From NCBI GenBank assembly GCA_965644315.1, contig CBFFRQ010000002.1:1-64000 (forward strand): a stretch of 64,000 nt of DNA, read 5' to 3'. The notes below the pieces were generated by a model. It had not been told where the DNA came from. It made no database searches and saw nothing but the letters and a program-made list of their open reading frames with translations. The DNA is from Caecitellus pseudoparvulus (lineage: Eukaryota > Bigyra: Bicosoecida). The position numbers were made by a program, and so were the translations under genes. Of the stretch, positions 58,001 through 64,000 are shown piece by piece (position 1 is the stretch's first letter; the number at the start of each line of letters is the position of its first letter).

Positions 58001-61000
58001 CCAAGGGTAAGCGAACTCGCGGCCGAGGCAACTCTCGCTCCGGCAAGCGCCCCCGCAAATCGCGCAAGACCAAGTCCAAGAAGACTGCCTTGACGCGCAC
58101 CAGTGACGAAGATGACACCAACCGTTTCACTTACACTCTGGATGTTTCCCCGCACCACAAGGTCTCGGGCCAGTACAGCTCCAGCTTCTGTCGCAAGGGA
58201 GCTCACGGCCAGTACTCCTTCGGCGCAAATGGCCCAACATCGGCCAGCCCAGATGAAGTTAACAACGCTTTCAAGAAGTGTCAGAAGGGCTGGGTGGCTG
58301 GATACTCCATCGACTCGTCCAACGGCAAGCCCCGAGCTGAGGTTTCAGGGTACAGGTACAAGCCAGATGGGGCACCATCATCCATGCCCCCTGGTGAGGA
58401 AGTGCTCATCCCGAACTTTGTAGTGCAAGCTGGCGCACGCATGAGGGGCTGGTTCACATTCAAGCGCCTTGGATTCCTGACTGGAGCTGTCAGCAGGTGC
58501 TCGTACGCACGAGGCTACCCCAACTGTCGCATCGAGTGGCACACACTGGAAGCCTCCGGCTATGGTGCAAACCTGCTTGGAACTCTTGACGGCCACGAAC
58601 TTTCAGCCGCCATCAATGCCTGGCAAGATAAGGGCAAGTGGGTGTTGGTTGAGGGCAAGGCTCCAGCTGCAACAAGTGCTGCAAACAAGGGCAGCGGGTC
58701 TCCGAAGAAGGGCTCTGGTGGCCGCAAGCCCAAGTCGAGCTCGAGCTCCAAGGCCGCGACCAAGTCAACCGGGCAGAATGACCAGAGCACGGGGACGCAA
58801 GCATACGTTATGCGGGCACCAGCTGGTATTGAGTCGATGACGCTGTACCAGGACGATCGCGTGACGTTCTGGATGGTGCTGTCCAGCGCCGGGACAAACT
58901 CTGTGAACGAGCAGCTGGCACGCATTTCGGGGTGGGTGGATGACTCCCTTTACAAGCTCACCCTTCCGGCAGTCAGGACGGTGAAGCCGCAAGTCGTGGA
59001 CAATGTGCTGTACTTTAAGGTGCGCAAGCATAAACCCCCCGTCATGCAGTACGTCGTGCGGCAGCGCTGCTTGATTCCCGGCCTGACCAAGAAGTTGTGT
59101 GACGAGCACAAGAAGGTCCCCAAGTACTCCCTGAACCGCCGCCTCTCTCAGCGTGGCTTGGCTCACGCTCGTGACGCAGATGTGGTTCTGCATCTGAACG
59201 CAGAAGGGCAACTTAAAGATGGCATCGACTTGCACACTTTGCAGGGTGTGGGAACAGCCGCGGCAACGTCAGCCCACCGCATGTTGATGCCCAGCAGCAC
59301 ATATGCAGATGCGCGGCACGCTTCGTCGGCTCATGGAGTGGTGCTGCAGGCAGCTGATGGCACTTTCATTCGAGTGCTACCTGCCCACCTGAATGACCCT
59401 GCGCTTGAGGAGCGCCTGTGGGAGGTGTCCCGTGACCTCCCCCACATTCACCATGTGGCGCATAAGTCTGCGCTGCAGAGGCTGGCCCGACCTGCCGCTG
59501 ACAAAGTGCCTTTTGGCGGTGTGCTGCATGGTGGTCAGTCATGGGCACCCTCAGCCGACGGCCACTTTGGCCATCATGACTCTGCTCTGCAGGTTCGGGG
59601 CGGTCGTGCTCTGCAGCAGGCCAAGGCAGACGACGAAGAGGAGTACAAGAACTGTCTGCAAGGCAGCTTCAAGTTGGGGACGTTCGACATTCCCTTTTAC
59701 CAGCTGAAGTTCCGCGTAGACGGTGTGCCGGACATTGGTCTGCGCATCGAACTGTTCGCTGGCATTCGTGTGGACATCTTCTTCGATGTGGCTTTTTGCC
59801 TGAAGGAACAGCTGATTGTCGCGACTCTTTCTCCCGAGCTGTACCCCGCAGTGGAGGCGAAGGGTGAGGTCAACGCTGGCATTCTCAGAGCTGGCGGGCG
59901 GTTGCTTGGTGTCCCCGCAAAGACTCGCCTCGTTCCGACCCTGCTGCTGGGCCTCACACCGGGTGGTGCCTTCCGCATTGGGCTGCGCATGGATGTCGGC
60001 ATCCAAGGCCCGTCCATCGAGGCCAGCGCCTTCTTTGATATCCGCATTTGCATAAAGATCAGAATAGACTGCGGCAAGTGGATCTGCTGGCCAGTCATCA
60101 ACATTATATGGTGTGGAGAGGTCGGCTTTACGTTCTTCAGGTACACTTCTCGCTGGCATGACAAGCACCTGTTCACCATCTCCAACAGGAGCCCCGACAC
60201 GTCTCCCCCAGAGACGGCAGGCGCCTTTGTGGACGCACTGCAGACTGATGCGCAGACAGTGCGTGTCACGTGGGGCGGATTCTACGACCCTGAGGCCTAT
60301 GTGCGCTTCTACTCTGTGGCGCTTGGAACACGGCCAGGGTCCGCTGACATTGGTTCGTGGTACAGAGATCGTGAACTGAGTGAACACGAGTTCCCAGATG
60401 TGCTATGCCCACCCGAAGGCACTCGTACATATGCCACGGTCGTGGCGGAGAACTCCGAAGGCTTGACCTCCACTGTGTACGAGCGCTTTGTGTGTGACTC
60501 CACTGGCCCTGAGGTGCTGGACCTGCAGATCTTCGACAACTACAAGCAGCGATGGGTGCTGTCTTCGGACTTTCAAATCCTCAACAACACCAGGAACTTG
60601 GACGCCCGCTTCAAGATCCGCGAGCCCTCAGCACACGCGAACATATCGCTGGTGAAGTTCAGCGTCGGCAGCGAGCCTGGCGACGAGGACGTGATGGACT
60701 TGGTGGACCTGGGTCAAGCCGACAAGCTGCGCGCCAAGTTTGGCGGGTACTACTACGCCGAGGCCGAGCGCATCGAGCTGAATCACGGCAACTACTACTA
60801 CTTCAACGTGGAAACCTTTAACACGTTGGGTCTGCGTGCCGTGTTCTCCTCCCACGCCATCTTCATTGACCACACTGGCAGCTATGCAACCCACATTCAC
60901 GAAGCTGGTGGGAAGAATGGATTTGCATACCGCAATGACGACGTCGTGTACTTTGGATCCAACCAGAACATGGCTGTGAAGTTTGACGCTTTCGAGGATG

Positions 61001-64000
61001 ATAACGGCATCGAAACTGATGTGTACTGGGTGAACCTAGTTGATGTGCGCACGAACAGGCGCCTGCTACCCCCTCGTCACCCAACCCGGCCCACCTTCCC
61101 GTCCCACATGTTCATTGGCGCAGCAAGGGAGTTCGGCATTCTCATGCCACTTGACCAGCTGTTAGTGGAGGGTAGGGAGTACCAGTGGAGCATCATTTCC
61201 CGCAACTCTGCGGGGACGCACCGGGAGTCGCGTTCAGACGGCTTCATCTGCGACCCAACGCGTGCCAGCGTCTTCAACATCCGTGAGATGAAGGTTGACC
61301 CCGACGTTGACTACAAAGAGATCGAAGCAAACCCCACTCGCACGGACGACAAGACCGCGCAGCCGATTCTGCTGCCTTCTTCGTACCGAGATGACGAGCT
61401 TGACTTTGTCTCTGAGTTGCCACTGCTCCACTTGCAGTGGCAGGCGTGGGATACCCTGTCTGGTCTGAGGCGCGTGCTTGTGGGGGTTGGGCCCACGCCG
61501 GGCAGCGACCTGTACATGAACTGGCAAGAGCTGCCGCATGCGAACCAACAGGAGGCTGTCTTCTACGACATCCCCCTGCTGCCTCACATGCCCGCCTTCA
61601 CGACGCTGCGCATCATGAACGAGGCCCGCGATGATCGTTGGGAGATCTCAGACGGGCTGGCTGTGGACATCACGCCACCGTACATTGACAGGCCATACCG
61701 CTTCTTCGACTGCGACACTGACACCTCAATTTGCTACATTTGGGGGGACATCATCGCCCAAGCTGACAACACAAGCATGATCTCGACGTGGATGAACGGC
61801 TTCTTTGACCCACACTCCTTTGTTGGCTTCTACGACGTCTTCCTGGGCACCAAGCCCTTCTCTGACGCTGATCAGCCAGGTTGTGCAGACTATGTCGGTT
61901 TCAAGCGTAATGACATTCCTCAGGACGTGTTGGATAAGGACAAGGTGCGCAACATCACCGTGAGGCTGCCCGGCACTGCAGCAGAATGCGCGACGGCTGA
62001 AGGAGCGCCGAGCTTCTACGACCTTATTGGCCCCATTCGCCTCTCACGCTTTACGTTCCGCTACAAGTGGCAGAACCTGAGCTTCCCCTTGGAGCACAAC
62101 ACGGAGTACTTCACCACCATTCGTGCCACGAACCTGGCAGGCTTGGAGTCATTCGCCAGCACGTCTGGCGTGAAGATTGACATTACGCCACCCTTGCCCA
62201 CGACGGTAGTGGACGGCAACCGCCAAGCTCCCAACTTCCCAAACCTGAACCCTGCTGTTGCGGACAACTTTGGTGACATGCAGTATCAACGTGGGGATGA
62301 AATTGTGTTTGCGTCTTGGATCCCTGTCGTGGACCTGGAGACGAAGGTCGTGCGAACACGGGTGTGGGCGGAAGACGCCAACGGCACGCGTGTCAGTGAT
62401 GTTGGACTGCTGGCGCCCAGTGGCATCCCTGAAGAGGGCCTGGCGTACGCTACCCTTGGAACACTGTCTGGCACGAAGCTGCAGCACGGCCACACATACT
62501 ACATGGTCGTGGAAGGCGAGAACCAAGCCAAGCTACGCAGCAGCAGCGTGTCAGATGGCGTGTTTGTAGACACGACGCCTGTGGACATCCCTTGGGTGGT
62601 GCTGGCCACGAACGACTCTGTTGCCAGCGCCATCACATCGAACGAAGTCACCCTCGGCTTGCAGTGGCGTGCCCTGGAGCCAGACTCCGAGCTGTTCACG
62701 TGCAGGTACACGCTGGGCACTTTCCCGCGAGGCGATGACATTGTGGACGAGACCCTGGTGTTCCCGTGGCAGTCTTTGGCGCCTGCCTCTGTCGAGTCCC
62801 GCGTGTCTGGGCCGCAATACCGCACACCTCCCGCAACACGAGATGGCGGCCTTGGCGACCAGGCCGGGCAGACAGTTGGCGACGCGATGAACTCTTACGA
62901 CTGGAACCGACCCGTGGAGCAGGCAGTTTCGCACTGGATCACGATGCCTGCCAGCGACATCGTGGACAGTGCAACTGTGTATGGGCGTGTGCGCTGTGAC
63001 AACCGCGCTGGTGCAATTACGTTCAAGTCTGCCGAGAACACGGTGGTCGTTGATAAGACCGACCCTATTGCAGGGCTGGTGTGGGACGGCATTCCTGGCT
63101 CGCTCGACATGCAGTTCCAGTCCATCCGCAAGATCATTTTCGCCACGTGGCTGCACTGGGCTGACTATGGCACTGGGATTCAAGACTTCGTCGGTTGCGT
63201 GAAGAGCACGCGGGACGGCCCCTGCGACATGTCGGCGGAGATTTCCTTCGGCACAGCTACAAGCGGCGTGTTCTCCTTCCAAGACAACCCTCTTCCAGGT
63301 CACGAGGACTACTTCGTGCAGATCACGGCTGTTGACGGTGTTGGTCACACCGCGACTGTGGTGTCGGACGGCATTTACATCGACCACACGGGGCCTTCCG
63401 ACGGCTTCGGCACGTACACAGCCCATGGTTTGGTGGGTGAGTACCCTGAAGGCTTCGAAGCACGCTTCACAGGACGCCAGGGCCGCATGACGTTCAACTG
63501 GGGTGGATTTGCCGACAACCAGACTGGCATCTTGCGGTACGATGTGGGCGTGGGCACTGCTCCGAACGAGACAGATGTCATGCAATTCCAGAGGGGTGCT
63601 CTGGCCACGCAAGGTGCAGCCCAAGGTGTTGCTCTGACGCACGGCCAAGCATACTACGGCATCATTCGTGCGGTGAACACCATTGGCCTGCATCACGTTG
63701 TCGCCACCGACCCCATCGTGTACGATGAAACGGCGCCGCTGTGCGAGGTTTGGGACGGGCCCATCCGCGGGGTTGATGCAGACGTGACACCTCAGTTCGT
63801 GCCCACCATCCAGTGGAAAGTATCGGACCCCGAGTCGGGCGTCACAGCCATCCGATGGGGTGTCGGGCGGGTGAAGGGCTCGGACGACCGGATTCCATGG
63901 CAGACAGTGCCCGCAGCTGACTTGCAGGCGCTCTCTGATGCCTTCTTCCTGTACACGCAGGACGCTTGGCCAACCGGGGAGACGTTCTACTTGACTGTGC
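37020..64000 (+). CDS. giant secreted helical/beta/FN3-like protein, 3' end beyond the window
   Basis: At least 8,940 aa. Exon 1 37020-37086 (signal peptide MALKAFDKPALGLVLLCLAAVYG), intron 71 nt; exon 2 37158-37545, intron 37546-37634 (89 nt, GTGAGT...CTCGCAG, giving NNYLKNVAQLL); exon 3 runs from 37635 in one frame to the edge. Parts by residue: about 800-940, helical repeats (ALPSLGNAMSGLATLIHAY; LRQHAISALEHWP) resembling the superhelix of large lipid-transfer proteins; a symmetrical six-Cys motif; about 1030-1128, beta-rich (EFGLYAGIRLENSLELSLG); about 1128-6670, amphipathic helix rich in Ala, Val, Ser and Leu; about 6730-6900, a globular part with DGGVGDVAIA; about 6937-6978, very basic; about 7490-7670, beta-rich (ELFAGIRVDIFFDVAF); then FN3-like modules. 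The 5' neighbour is a giant protein with the same modules. Function unknown; a lipid-carrying or matrix protein is a guess. Confidence 0.88.
39955..40029 (+). other. symmetrical six-cysteine helical-hairpin motif in the giant plus-strand protein
   Basis: Cys codons at 39955, 39967, 39979, 40003, 40015 and 40027 give the spacing C-x3-C-x3-C-x7-C-x3-C-x3-C, with basic residues between. The i, i+4, i+8 spacing on each arm suits two antiparallel helices stapled by three disulfides. It lies directly after the HEAT-like segment and before the first beta-rich segment. Spacing is read from the sequence; the fold is inference. Confidence 0.7.
40561..57180 (+). other. extended amphipathic-helix region, about 5,540 residues
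   Basis: This stretch of exon 3 encodes almost only helix-forming residues (Ala, Val, Leu, Ser, Glu, Asp, Lys) with hydrophobic residues spaced every three to four positions. Glycine and proline come mainly in short breaks such as LPDVPLP and LPAGSEAA. Cysteines are few, and NxS/T sites occur (for example NATDAL). No transmembrane spans stand out. It starts with more charged helices (VKSIIERIIGIAQKVEDTL), becomes Ala/Ser/Val rich, and returns to charged helices before 57 kb. Confidence 0.7.
57985..58110 (+). other. lysine/arginine-rich linker with many dibasic sites
   Basis: About 40 residues, including GKRTRGRGNSRSG and KRPRKSRKTKSKK, interrupt the globular part of the giant plus-strand protein. 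A second milder Ser/Lys-rich linker lies near 58680-58765. In a secreted protein such clusters are typical furin/kexin processing sites or polyanion-binding patches. Which one applies cannot be told from sequence. Confidence 0.65.
60250..64000 (+). repeat. FN3-like modules of the giant plus-strand protein
   Basis: Units repeat the plan seen in the neighbouring gene: WGGFYDPEAYVRFYSVALG, WQAWDTLSGLRRVLVGVG and WGGFADNQTGILRYDVGVG at the front, and closings such as FVCDSTGP, SDGFICDPT, SDGLAVDITPP, SGVKIDITPP, SDGVFVDTTP, VVVDKTDP and SDGIYIDHTGP. At least nine closings are visible before the window ends, and the frame is still open there. Confidence 0.8.

Noticed and set aside
62551-63696. Minus-strand open frame of 381 codons
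   Set aside because: It is antisense to clear FN3-like modules and its composition (His/Arg/Val rich) is that of a shadow frame.

Overview
The window reads as GC-rich nuclear DNA from a unicellular eukaryote (protist or alga). Genes are broken by short GT-AG introns, mostly about 60-95 nt, with donors such as GTGAG and GTGCG, and intergenic gaps are small. Gene content is eukaryotic: WDR82/Swd2, GAR1, ERCC1, acetyl-CoA synthetase, a myristoylation-type LRR protein and extracellular multidomain proteins. There are no prokaryotic operons, tRNAs, rRNAs, CRISPRs or transposons that I can support. The lineage cannot be fixed from the sequence; a GC-rich heterotrophic protist is a reasonable guess only.

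Left part (1-20.5 kb), ten ordinary-sized genes: WDR82/Swd2 (-), acetyl-CoA synthetase (-), a small secreted Cys-rich acidic-tailed protein (+), a membrane-anchored endonuclease/exonuclease/phosphatase-fold protein (+), an N-lipidated LRR protein (-), GAR1 (+), ERCC1 (-), an IQ-motif low-complexity protein (+), an LRR/RNI-like protein with a long disordered tail (+), and a phytanoyl-CoA-dioxygenase-like 2OG-Fe(II) oxygenase with a possible signal peptide (+). Several pairs are divergent with short shared promoters (147 bp between the LRR gene and GAR1) or convergent with about 100-200 bp between stops.

Right part (20.5-64 kb) holds two divergently transcribed giant genes sharing a 0.9 kb intergenic region. 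The minus-strand one (20564-36113) has four exons, the last 14.6 kb long, and encodes about 5,107 aa: a signal sequence, many C-type-lectin-like domains, two glycine-rich ALK/LTK-like regions, Cys-rich modules and about a dozen FN3-like modules ending in SDG-x-x-x-D-x-T-x-P. The plus-strand one starts at 37020 with a signal peptide, has two short introns, then stays open in one frame from 37635 to the right edge (26.4 kb), giving at least 8,940 aa. It has an N-terminal helical/HEAT-like part, a beta-rich segment, about 5,500 residues of Ala/Val/Ser-rich amphipathic helix, a lysine/arginine-rich linker, a second beta-rich segment, and the same SDG...D-x-T-x-P modules as its neighbour. The two look like components of one extracellular (surface, matrix or particle) system.

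A technical theme is that five apparent frameshifts, in three genes on both strands, can each be healed by adding one base, four of them in or beside G/C runs. This suggests missing bases in the assembly rather than pseudogenes.
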